Source: Elysia chlorotica
Lineage: Eukaryota > Mollusca > Gastropoda > Plakobranchidae
Direction of reading: 5' to 3'
Length of the DNA stretch: 64,000 nt
Assembly (NCBI GenBank): GCA_003991915.1
Contig: RQTK01000688.1
Coordinates: 193,715-257,714 of the forward strand
The notes below the pieces were generated by a model. That model saw nothing but the letters and a program-made list of their open reading frames with translations. It was not told the origin of the DNA and did no database searches. A program made the position numbers and the translations under genes. Positions within the stretch are counted from its first letter, which is position 1, and every line of letters begins with the position of its first letter. Shown piece by piece: positions 1 through 10,019 of this stretch.

Positions 1-189
1 GGGGGGTATAAAAATTGAAATAGTTGATAGAATCGATAAAGAAAATTGTTAAATGGACCGCGCAGAAATAATTTCTAATGTTCCTAGTCAGGTAGAAATG
101 TTAAATAATAGGTGTATGGAAATAAACGTAGAATAGTTCGAAAAAAGACGGGGGGCGGGGGAAGGGGAGATTTAATTTTGTTGTTGAGA

Positions 190-430
190 GAAGTTCAATG
201 GAAGACGTCCTCTTCTTTCTGTCTGATGGAGGCGCGGTAGCCCTGGGGTAGAACATCACAGGGGTCCGTGGTTCGAGCCCCACTACTGGTTGGGTCGGTG
301 TCAGTATAATGTGACTGGCTGAGAGCGAGCCATGGTATCCCCGCCCTGTGTCTGTGTAAACTTGTCAGACGTTTGTATTGGGTCCCGTACAAAATATACC
401 GGTAGCCTAAATAGTGCTGTCGTTGGACGC
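190..430 (+). mobile_element. tRNA-derived SINE copy
   Basis: A polymerase III B-box-like GGTTCGAGCCCC lies at about 263-280, followed by a body (ACTGGTTGGGTCGGTGTCAG, then ATGGTATCCCCGCCCTG, then AAACTTGTCAGACG). The same body recurs at about 39490-39610 and in diverged form at 55215-55300, which shows that it is a dispersed family. The head is degenerate and the A box is weak, so this copy looks old or 5'-damaged. The family is placed by structure only. Confidence 0.7.
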
Positions 431-714
431 TTGGCTACAACAAAACTCGTCTGCTTGACGCCGACGTAACTTTTGTTTGCACACGAACTCTCAGTTGTAA
501 CGTCCGGTACATTTTTCATGCATTATTGTTCTCTCACACTCATTATACAAATCTTAATAAAATTATTGTTTACACGCATAGACTTACGGACTGTTATCCT
601 TGATAGAATCGATCCACTTAATCATCGCCTGAAGCCGTTTGATACTTTTACTTTGGGATAAATATTGTATCATTAGATAACATAGTATGGAAAGGTTACA
701 ATTTTCCGCTGCTT

Positions 715-890
715 GTACAAGAACACCACAACCACCATCAACAAAAAACTAAAACATCAGTAACTAAAAGCAGTAACTAAAAGAGAAACAACAACAACAG
801 TATTTAAAACAGCAACAACAACAAGACCAACAATAAAATGAAAACAACAACACGACAATAACAGCAAGAGTAACTAAAACATACAGCAGC

Positions 891-924
<34 letters not shown>

Positions 925-945
925 GCAACAACAACAACTACAATA
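715..945 (+). repeat. (CAA)n-rich low-complexity tract
   Basis: The tract is A/C-rich with many CAA/ACA triplets, ending in a nearly pure (CAA)n run at about 891-930. No coding signal is seen. The remaining 950-1730 stretch is AT-rich and I see nothing identifiable in it. Confidence 0.8.
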
Positions 946-1737
946 TCATTGAGAACTTTAGAAAAGGGGATCTACACTTTTTTGTGGATCCACGATAGTT
1001 TTGGGTGATGCTGAAATTTACTAATTTGAATTCTTTTAAAAATGTGGCGAACTGTTTGCGGATTGAGGAAAAGTCAAAACATGAAAATCAACACCAGCAT
1101 GTGTCTGGCATCATTGCCAAGAACCAAATTAGGGCCTACATTTCCAAGAATCAATATGCTATTTTTTTAACCTCGCACATAGCTGTGTAACTTTATTATC
1201 ATTTATCGACCCTCTCTTCATTAAATCTAGAATTATGCTCTTCGCGTTCTCCTGTGACCATAAAATGGCCGATAACCTGGAAGTGAATTCACGTAAATTA
1301 TTGTGATTCACGGCAGGTCTATTGTTTTCTCATGGATCTTTTCGTTAGAGCCCAGCTAATGGCATTCTTCTCAGGGAGGGATGGGTCGTGTTTTTGCATA
1401 GCAAGTCTAACTTCAGGTAACTCAGTCAAATCAATAATAATCTGCCGGTTTTTTTTTTAAACAACGCTCTTCTGAAGTATGCATTATGCGTTTTGTTTGT
1501 TGTTTTTACGATAAGATGGCAGAAATGGTTTGGAAAGTATAATCATTGATTCTATTGTTATGTCTAAACTTAGGATTGTGCAACATCGCGACAGCTAACG
1601 ACTCATCCTAAGTCTTCTAACTCGCAGATCTTGAGACCAGCGGAAAACTGACCACAACTGTATGCTCACGACACTACTGTTGTAATCATTAAAAGGAGAT
1701 TTGTTAAGCTCAGGCCCTAAGAGTTTTATTCACGCTA

Positions 1738-1920
1738 GCACTGTGGCTGTAGCGTCGGCTTCCAAGGAAGGGGGGCGGGGTTCGAGGCTGGCTCTGGTGG
1801 TCGCAGCATTTTGTCCCAACTGGTTGAGTGAGCGAGCTCGAGTATCCTGACGGAGATTGCCGGCTTATCTTTACCACGGGTGTGCTACGGGTCCCGATTC
1901 GAAATTGCCAGCGACTGGAC
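1738..1920 (+). mobile_element. Possible tRNA-headed SINE remnant
   Basis: TGGCTGTAGCGTCGGCTTCC followed by GGGGTTCGAGGC resembles a tRNA A-box/anticodon-arm/B-box series with about tRNA spacing. The downstream body does not match the SINE body at 190-430. The 67-bp minisatellite begins directly after it, so the array may have grown from its 3' part. Confidence 0.4.
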
Positions 1921-2340
1921 GACTTGGACTGGGATATTTCAGATCTATGTTGACATGATCCGTGCCGATGTTGGGTGATTCTGGGGCGACTTGGACTGGG
2001 ATATTTCAGATCTATGTTGACATGATCCGTGCCGATGTTGGGTGATTCTGGGGCGACTTGGACTGGGATATTTCAGATCTATGTTGACATGATCCGTGCC
2101 GATGTTGGGTGATTCTGGGGCGACTTGGACTGGGATATTTCAGATCTATGTTGACATGATCCGTGCCGATGTTGGGTGATTCTGGGGCGACTTGGACTGG
2201 GATATTTCAGATCTATGTTGACATGATCCGTGCCGATGTTGGGTGATTCTGGGGCGACTTGGACTGGGATATTTCAGATCTATGTTGACATGATCCGTGC
2301 CGATGTTGGGTGATTCTGGGGCGACTTGGACTGGGATAGT
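1921..2340 (+). repeat. 67-bp minisatellite, about 6 copies
   Basis: The unit starts GACTTGGACTGGGATATTTC and repeats with period 67 from 1921 (1921, 1988, 2055 and so on). The copies are almost identical. No spacer/repeat alternation is present, so it is a plain minisatellite and not a CRISPR array. Confidence 0.95.
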
Positions 2341-2384
2341 ACGTGTATGATACATATATATTTTATTACGCAGAAAATATCCTT

Positions 2385-3230
2385 GCTTGCCTTGATAGAC
2401 ATGAAAAAAAGGAAGAAACAAACAACTCAGCATACATGGTGGACAAGGGGCTCACTGTGATTTTATTTTGTTCAAATCGTCAACAAACAAACGTACAAAT
2501 CTTTGCGGTCCACAAATTGTTCACTCTGTTCTGTAAAGTTTAGCATCTTGTCAGAGACTGTCCCAAATGTCGGAAGGTAAACTTAGAATTATGCATACGT
2601 GTTCCCCCGTTTTGTAATTGCTACGATGTCGATACGGCCTTGAGTGTTAAAGTATTAAGTGCGACAATGTATAACTATGTTACGTTTCTATTCAGTTACT
2701 CTCAATAACCCGGAAGATAAACTCCGCTTTAACTTGCAACAATTTTTACTTTCTTTGTTTCTTATTTTTCTCTTCTTTGCTGTGTTATTGCTTGCCTTGG
2801 TAGACATGAAAAAGAAGAAGAAACAAACAACTCAGCATACATGGTGGACAAGGGGCTCACTGTGATTTTATTTTGTTCAAATCGTCAACAAACAAACGTA
2901 GAAATCTTTGCGGTCCACAAATTGTTCACTCTGTTCTGTAAAGTTTAGCATCTTGTCAGAGACTGTCCCAAATGTCGGAAGGTAAACTTAGAATTATACA
3001 TACGTGTTCCCCCGTTTTGTAATTCTTATTTTACTTCAATCTTGCGGTACGATGTCGATACGGCTTTGAGTGTTAAAGTATTAAGTGCGACAATGTATAA
3101 CTATGTTACGTTTCTATTCAGTTACGTTTAATTATGGAACTCTCAGTAACCAGGAAGATAAACCCCGCTTTAACTTGCAACAATTTACACTTTCTTTGTT
3201 TCTTATTTTTCTCTTCTTTGCTGTGTTATA
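2385..3230 (+). repeat. 405-bp tandem duplication
   Basis: The block beginning GCTTGCCTTGATAGACATG at 2385 is repeated from 2790 (GCTTGCCTTGGTAGACATG) to about 3230. Both copies share many landmarks, such as ACAAGGGGCTCACTGTG and CCGATTTGTAATT-flanking stretches, with scattered substitutions and short indels. No intact coding sequence is seen. Confidence 0.9.
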
Positions 3231-3394
3231 ATTTTTTTCTCTTTTTTTTGTTTTTATTTTTTGGTTAAATTAGTGGAAATCTAAAACAAATTTTTGTGAT
3301 TGGCAGTTAACTAATTATTTCTTCATTTACTATAAACTTATAATTCTGGGGCTTTTTAGTTCTGGGCCGAGCGCCGGTTACATGTATAAGCCAT

Positions 3395-3450
3395 GAGTCT
3401 AGGAGCTGCCGACCCGTTCTAAGCCGTGTGTCTAGGAGCTGCCGACCCGC
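3395..3450 (-). repeat. 33-nt-period duplication of the coding end and stop
   Basis: The block GTCTAGGAGCTGCCGACCCG occurs at 3397-3416 and 3430-3449. On the minus strand this places a second copy of the last codons (VGSS and stop) 33 nt, exactly 11 codons, after the real stop. Confidence 0.85.
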
Positions 3451-6400
3451 ACCGCCATCAGCGAGAAGGCCACCACCAGGAAGAAGAAGTAGAAGGAGAT
3501 GCCGAGCAGCAGGGCGTACCAGGACAGCTGCTCAGACAGCGTGTGCACGATCGCCTCAGACGGACGCCTCCGGCCCTGGAGCATCTGGGGAAGGAAGCAG
3601 CGAAAATCTTCTACCGTGGGTCCACTCAGTCCGCTCAGTCTGCCACCCCGTGCCTGGCGTTACACTCGAAAGGTTGGTCTTTGGCCCTTAAACTACAATT
3701 TGGCGACTTGCATTTTGTTTTTGTTTAATTTTTTGTTGTTTTTTGATGTGTGTGTATGTGTGGCATTTAAACATTTAAACTGCACTTTGACGACTTGTTT
3801 TGTTATTGTTGTTGTTGCTGTTGTTTTATTTGTGTGTGTGTGTCCATTAAAGCACAACTACTCTCTCAAGCTATATGTATTGCAACCCTTTCTATACTCC
3901 ATTCAATAGCCAAGAAGGTCATCTTGATGAAAATTGTTTCCCTTTTCTTTAATGTGTAGTTTTTAGGTGTTGTTTTTTTTTAATTGCGCTCAGTCCAACA
4001 GCGGTGAAAAACTTACAAAATAAAAAATAAAAACTTAAAATGCGACTTTCTCAAATCTAGTGTACTCTAGATAACAAACTTTGATAAGACATGCCAAGCT
4101 CGATATAGAGTTATTTTAACCAATAAACGCTAAAATATCCAGAAATGACTTGTAGTAGTTTAAAGTTTACTAAAAAAGCATCAAATGCAGTTTTGTTTTG
4201 GTCGAAGAAAAAACAATTGTTATCCTTTTTTAGAATTAGGCATAAAAATTTCCATTCGTATTGAAAAAACAACTAGTCTGCATCGAGTAGGGCTCACGCT
4301 AAAAAATATAATACGTCACTGTGCTACGGTTTTGGCACAAGTCATTGTCCCTACTCTTGAGACCACCAATACAAACTGTTTCATTTCCTTATGTATGCTT
4401 TAAATTGGACACATGTTCATAACAAGATAAAGCAAAAACCTAAGTATTAGTGCATTTCCAATGCGAAGGTTTGGTTAAATAGGTGTCATGTTGACCTTTC
4501 CAACGCTATAGCACTTGCAATTAGGCAAAAGTGTCACTTACGCCGTTCTCGTAGCGCATGAAGTTAATGCTAACCATAGATGTATATAAAGTTATATATC
4601 TATAGTGCTAACCATAGATGTATATAAAGTTATATATCTATAGTGCTAACCATAGATGTATATACAGTTATAGATCTATTGTGCTAACCATAGATGTATA
4701 TAAAGTTATAGATCTATTGTGCTAACCATAGATGTATATAGAGTTATATATCTATAGCGCTAACCGTAGATGTATATAGAGTTATATATCTATAGTGCTA
4801 ACCATAGATGTATATAAAGTTATATATCTATAGTGCTAACCGTAGATATATATAAAGTTATATATTTATAGTGCTAACCATAGATGTATATAAAGTTATA
4901 TATCTATAGTGCTAACCGTAGATGTATATAGAGTTATATATCTATAGTGCTAACCGTAGATATATATATATATAAAGTTATATATCTATAGTGCTAACCA
5001 TAGATGTTTATAGAGTTATATATCTATAGTGCTAACCGTAGATGTATATAGAGTTATATATCTATAGTGCTAACCATAGATATATATAAAGTTATATATC
5101 TATAGTGCTAACCATAGATGTATATAAAGTTATATATCTATAGTGCTAACCGTAGATGTATATAGAGTTATATATCTATAGTGCTAACCGTAGATGTATA
5201 TAGAGTTCTATATCTATGGTGCTAACCGTCTTGGATAGAATCCGGGAGGCCAGCCCGATGGGCCAGCAGCAACAACACACCATCTGTATGAGGCAGAACT
5301 TGTAGATGTCGTCCCCCAGCAGACACTCGGCCACCTTCTCTTTATCTCGCTTCTTTTCTTCGATGCTTTCTTCAGACCGTGTTTGCTTTTTTTTAATTGA
5401 TTTGGAAAGAAAAAAATAGTTCCTTTCATCGTCATAAAATGCGTTTAAAAAACAATAACAAAGTGCTTTAAAGTTACATGGATACGTTATATATCTATAG
5501 TGCTAACCATAGACCTGATGTATATAAAGTTATATATCTATGGTGCTAACCAAAGATGTATTTAGATTTATATATCTATAGTGCTAACCATAGATGTATT
5601 TAGAGTTATATATCTATGGTGCTAACCATAGATGTATTTAGAGTTATATATTTATGGTGCTAAACATTGTATTTAGAGTTATAGATCTATGGTGCTAACC
5701 GTCTTGGAAAGAATCCGGGAGGCCAGCCCGATGGGCCAGCAGCAACAACACACCATCTGTATGAGGCAGAACTTGTAGATGTCGTCCCCCAGCAGACACT
5801 CGGCCACCTTCTCTTTATCTCGCTTCTTTTCTTCGATGCTTTCTTCAGAACGTGTTTGCTTTTTTTTTTTATTGATTTGGAAAGAAAAAAAGTAGTTCCT
5901 TTCATCGTCATAAAATGCGTTTAAAAAACAATAACAAAGTGCTTTAAAGTTACATGGATACGTTTAAGGATAAGAATTACTTGGGCCACACTTTTCTATA
6001 CAATTAAAGAATTGTGATTCTAAACCGTTTAATAATAACAAATTAATTATTGCAATTTATTGACTAAGTTGTCAGGTGTAAGTTGAGGATTTTGTCAACC
6101 AAAATGTGTATTTTTGTAAAAACGGCAAGCATGCACCAACTTTTGAGAGCGGTATGGACTGGTCAAGTGACAATCACTTCACGGTAGTAGTGCATGTATG
6201 CTGTTTGTGAAGTATTTGTATAACTAGTTTGTTATCACTCGTCAAGTCAATGTTCATGGTGCCTAAATTGATAAAAAAAAAAAAAGAAAGGGATTTTTAC
6301 CTATAAGATTGGACAATTCAGAATACCAACTAAAGCAAGATGTCAGTATGTAATCACAAGTTTGGGATATAACAGATCTATGGCTGGGCCATTAACTCCT

Positions 6401-7039
6401 AATGTTGCTGTTATTTTAGATCCGGGCCGCCAATCTCTACAGTTTTTTGTTTTGGTGATTTTTTTTTTACAGATAGAGCCCTCTCATACTGACATCTTGC
6501 TTTAGTTAGTTTTCTGAATTAGGAATTAATGGCCAGCCATAGATCTGTTAAATCCCAAACTTTTGATAGCAAATTTTCTCAAAATGGAAAAAAATGTAGA
6601 TTAAACTTGTTGTATATGTTGGCTGTTGTCTCGCGGTGTTCTAAAAAATCGCTGATCGCTAGCTGAGAGCAGAGTCGTACTTTAGAGGAGGAGAAGATCC
6701 AGACTTTGCTGGCTTTGTTGGTGTCCACGGGCGATCCCGGACTGTCCTGAGAGCCGGTGGAGCCCGACAGGGTGGAGAACTCGCGCCGCATCGGGTGCTG
6801 GAACATGGCCGACTTCCAGGGCACGCTGAACACCGGGTTGGCTGGGCCTGGCACCGCGGGCTGCTCGGAGCTGGGCCTCGTCTTTCTGGTAGGTGAACCA
6901 TCGGGGGGACAGGGATAAACGTGAGGGAGAGAGAGAAGGGAGGGGAGGGTGGGGAAGGAAGAGGGGAGGAAGGGAGGAAGGAAGAGATGTGGGAGGGAGA
7001 GAGACAGGGGGGATGGATGAGGGAGGAAGAGAAAAAGGA

Positions 7040-7093
<54 letters not shown>

Positions 7094-9301
7094 GAGAGAT
7101 ATTCTCCTCTACAAAGAATGGGTATAAATAGAAACTTAGTCACATGGTACATATAGCTGCAAATACAATCTCGCGGTAGCTTACAGGATGTCGTAAGGAA
7201 ATAATATTTATATACAAATGCGAATAAGAAGACTGACGACGAGTCGTAAGCTATCATGACGCTGCACTTCCGGCCCATAGTGTAAAGCCAACCTGAGGAA
7301 GCTGCCGCGGAGGTTGCTGAGGAACGAGGTCCGCGCAGTTTTCGCTGGTACCGGAAGCGGCTCCGTCGTGGGCATGTAGGGGCGGGGCTCTGTGCTGTCA
7401 TAATACATGTACAGGGGCGCAGGGGGCGCGGGCGCAGATGGGGCGGGGTTTCTGGGGGGGGGGGGCGGGGGCAGGGGGGGAGGGTTTTCTGGGAGGAGGG
7501 GGCGGGGGCAGGGGCGGAGGGTAGCCTGGCATCTCTCGGGCTGACACTGTGTAGCCTTTCAAAGGGCCAGGGTACTGGACCACAGTAGATTGGAGCACGG
7601 GGGGTTTGGGGGCCGGCCTGTTCGGCGTGATGTGGTGAGATAAAGCCCGCCCTTTCAACAAAGGTTCATCCGATTGATGCTCCAACTCATTTTGAAGCGA
7701 AGTATTCTTTTTTATGATAGATCTTGGAGGAACCGAGTTCTGTCGCGGCAGTTTGAATTGTGGAGGAGGATGCCTGTCGGCCAGGGGTCTGCGTGGCGAT
7801 TCCTGGAAAGGCTGCGGGTTTTGTGGAATTGGGTAATCAGCAACTGGAAACCGAGACAGCACTGGCCCAGATGCGTCTCTGATTGGAGGCGGTTGCATTG
7901 TTTGTACTGGCCCAGATGCGTCTCTGATTGGAGGCGGTTGCATTGTTTGTACTGGGGTTTCTTGGCGAGTGCCCGGGTTGACGGGTCTGTTTGTGCCACT
8001 GCTTCGAGGACCAGAAGGCGCGGGTTCGACTGGTCTCCTCAGTCCATGCTCAGCAAGCCTGGTGACGTTGTGCACGGACAAGACTGGCGGCGAGTCTGGC
8101 GCCCGCCTCGCCAAATCAGCATGATGAGCATGGTGGCTTTTGTGATGAGCGTCGCGCCTCTCTCTGGCTTGTAGTGTATAGCTCGGTTCACTTTCTTCAC
8201 GTGAATCCTCCTCGTCATCGCGCTGGTACGTTTCATGGTCGTCCCAAATGGGTGCGGAGCTCTCCCTGTGGTGTGGAGTTTTGCTAGGTTGATAAGTCGC
8301 TGGGTAATTAAAACTATCCTGCTTTGGTCCACAATTCGAATCTTCCCTTTCACCTTGTAGTCCTGTGTTGAAGCTTGAGTAATGACCTGTATGGTACATG
8401 ACGTCGTTTCTTGACATGACCACTCTGTCTAGAGGAGGCGAGTTGGTTTGGTTTCTGCCAGAGGATTCATTTCCCCGCGCAGGCAAATTTGGAGCGATGG
8501 TATCAGGTTGTTTTGGGACATGCTGGTCTAAACCTGCATGCTGGTCCTGTGGTACAATTGTGCTGGAGACTATCGGTCGATTTGGACACCTAGGCGGTAC
8601 TGCTGGAGGGTGCGGTGAGAGAGTCTGGGGAATTTTCCCTTCATCGTTAAGTACATGGCTTGAATGTGTCAACCCTGGTGAGGGCGTCACATCCATGGGT
8701 TTAGGAACTTGCGATGTGTATGTATAGTCTTGAGGGGCCATTTGATGTTTTCCAAGAACCCATTGGGCTGTTTTCAAGGTCACCGGTGTTTGTATTTCTC
8801 TCTGAGTGGCTATGGAGGGATCCAACTGCAGCCCACGATAAGATTCTTTGGTCAGTGTCATGGATTCATTCCGTGACAACGGAATTTCTTGGAAATGATT
8901 TGATTCAAGGTCATATTCCATCCCCCAACTTCTGGGGCTTTCAGTTGGCTCTGGGGTCTGTTTTTCCTGTATTTGCTCCTTGTTGTAAAAACCATGAGTA
9001 TTTTTGCTGGTGCGAGATCCACTGGCCCCGCTCCTACTCGCAGGACCCTCGTCTCGTCGCCAGACATTCAGACTGCCCCGCAGTTTCTTCAAACCAGTGT
9101 TTGTTTTGGTCCTGATTACATCCAAGGTACTTTGCCTGTGGCTGGCGTGCCCCTCACCGGAAGTGGACGCCTCCCCACAAGCGTCCTCACTTTCCTGCCC
9201 CTGCGGTGATGACGCAGTCTGTCTCTCGACATGTCTTGACTTACTGGGGTCCATGACGACTTGCGATTGTAGATGAGGCTCAGTCTCCCCGCTTTGGAAG
9301 T
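3432..9301 (-). CDS. Proline-rich protein with C-terminal CD225/dispanin-like two-helix membrane module
   Basis: Five spliced pieces read on the minus strand: exon A 9301-7293, exon B 6885-6681, exon C copies 5858-5700 and 5385-5227, exon D 3584-3432 with stop TAG. Junction phases agree throughout (A to B phase 2, then phase 0). A possible start is the ATG at 9254 (MDPSKSRHV); upstream coding exons cannot be excluded because exon A opens after an acceptor. About 650 residues are Pro/Ser/Arg-rich and probably disordered and cytosolic. The end holds a charged stretch, then KFCLIQMVCCCCWPIGLASR, a basic loop, and a second helix (SWYALLLGISFYFFFLVVAF) before ...AVRVGSS. This order, a long Pro-rich head with a Cys-rich helix plus second helix, resembles PRRT/SynDIG-type dispanins. 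Gene model 0.75; family about 0.5. A 12-C run breaks the frame in exon A. Confidence 0.65.
4566..5226 (-). repeat. 38-bp minisatellite containing the exon C splice donor, about 17 copies
   Basis: On the minus strand the unit reads ACGGTTAGCACTATAGATAT and continues for about 38 bp, with variants. The exon C copy at 5385-5227 ends AAGACG followed by donor GTTAGC, so every unit repeats the last exon triplet and the donor core; about half have ACG|GTTAGC and the rest ATG|GTTAGC. The unit also holds a near-palindrome (TATATAACTCTATATA-like). The region 3600-4560 upstream is AT-rich intron with no feature I can name. Confidence 0.9.
5227..5385 (-). CDS. Exon C, second copy (Cys-rich membrane helix exon)
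   Basis: The exon is 159 nt, phase 0 to phase 0, 53 residues. The acceptor is AAAAAG before CAAACACGG and the donor is ACG|GTTAGC. It encodes a charged segment (QTRSEESIEEKKRDKEKVAE) and then the Cys-rich helix (MVCCCCWPIGL). It is nearly identical to 5700-5858: the two nucleotide differences I find in the exon (CGG/CGT Arg, CTA/CTT Leu) are both silent. Being symmetric in phase, it can be skipped, used alternatively or used together with its twin without a frame change. Confidence 0.75.
5480..5698 (-). repeat. Diverged 38-bp minisatellite between the two exon C copies
   Basis: About five units of the family at 4566-5226 lie here, more diverged (GCTAACCATAG, GCTAACCAAAG, GCTAAACATTG), ending at the donor of the upstream exon C copy. 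The same array type therefore follows both exon copies, as expected if the exon and its donor-side array were duplicated together. Confidence 0.85.
5700..5858 (-). CDS. Exon C, first copy (Cys-rich membrane helix exon)
   Basis: This is the twin of 5227-5385 with identical predicted protein. The acceptor-side intron flank is also shared for about 100 bp (to ACATGGATACGT) with only small indels, so the duplication is recent and covers more than the exon. The pair could be alternative exons, or one could be unused. Confidence 0.75.
6315..6570 (+). repeat. Rearranged inverted repeat, order A-B ... A'-B'
   Basis: Arm A (6315-6350, containing ACTAAAGCAAGATGTCAGTA) is the reverse complement of A' (6485-6520). 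Arm B (6360-6400, containing ACAGATCTATGGCTGG) is the reverse complement of B' (6521-6560). A simple inverted repeat would give B' before A'; here A' comes first. It lies in the intron between exons B and C of the CD225-like gene and may be a small foldback element. Confidence 0.8.
7038..7101 (+). repeat. (GA)n microsatellite
   Basis: A GA dinucleotide run with GATA interruptions lies in the intron between exons A and B of the minus-strand gene, preceded by a G/A-rich tract from about 6915. On the minus strand this is a long CT-rich stretch upstream of the exon B acceptor at 6886-6887. Confidence 0.95.
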
Positions 9302-9334
9302 CTGCGGATTGAGGACAAGCAAGCCATTGTGGAA

Positions 9335-9960
9335 TGTATGGAATACAGCACACAGCACACAGAATACAGGATACAGAATACAGAATACAGGATACAGAAT
9401 ACAGTTTACAGACAACAGAATACAGAATACAGGATACAGAATACAGTATAGAGAATACAGAATACAGAATACAGGATACAGAGTACAGAATACAGTATAG
9501 AGAATACAGAATACAGAATACAGAATACAGTATAGAGAATACAGAATACAGAATACAGGATACAGAATACAAAATACAGTATAGAGAATACAGAATACAG
9601 AATACAGAATACAGGATACATAATGCAGGATACAGGATACAGAATGCAGGATACAGGATACAGAATACAGGATACAGAATACAGAATACAGGATACAGAA
9701 TGCAGGATACAGAATACATTACACAGAATACAGAATACATTACACATAATGCAGGATACAGAATATAGAATACAGTACACAGAATGCAGGATACAGAATA
9801 CAGTATACAGGATACAGATTACAAAATACAGGATACAAAATACAGGATACAGAAAACAGAATACAGGATACAGAATACAGGATACAGAATACAGGATACA
9901 GAATACATAATACAGAATGCAGAATACAGCACATAGAATTCAAAATACAGAATACAGAAA
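9335..9960 (+). repeat. Array of 7-8-bp GAATACAG/GATACAG units
   Basis: About 80 short units alternate between GAATACA, GGATACA and GTATAGA-like forms, with higher-order blocks. It lies upstream of the exon A acceptor (minus strand). No CT dinucleotide occurs on the plus strand from 9304 to 10018, so the minus strand has no AG there. Long reading frames through the array are a consequence of its composition and I do not call them genes. Confidence 0.95.
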
Positions 9961-10019
9961 GAGAGACATGCATACATACAGATAGACAGAGACACACAGA
10001 CGCGCATCGATAAAATGTC

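Noticed and set aside
1921-2340. CRISPR-like direct repeats
   Set aside because: Repeats are head-to-tail with no unique spacers, in animal DNA; it is a minisatellite. The same holds for the other arrays.
3426-3909. Plus-strand frames of 87-136 residues
   Set aside because: They are the opposite strand of exon D of the CD225-like gene, which has a proper acceptor, helix and stop.
6682-7401. 239-residue minus-strand frame
   Set aside because: Runs through the intron and its CT microsatellite; the phase-consistent exons A and B use another frame.
7674-8727. Plus-strand frames opposite exon A
   Set aside because: Antisense shadows of the GC-rich proline-rich exon.
9334-9780. Long open frames (144 and 124 residues) across the GAATACAG array
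   Set aside because: They arise from repeat composition, occur on both strands and have no protein-like character outside the array.
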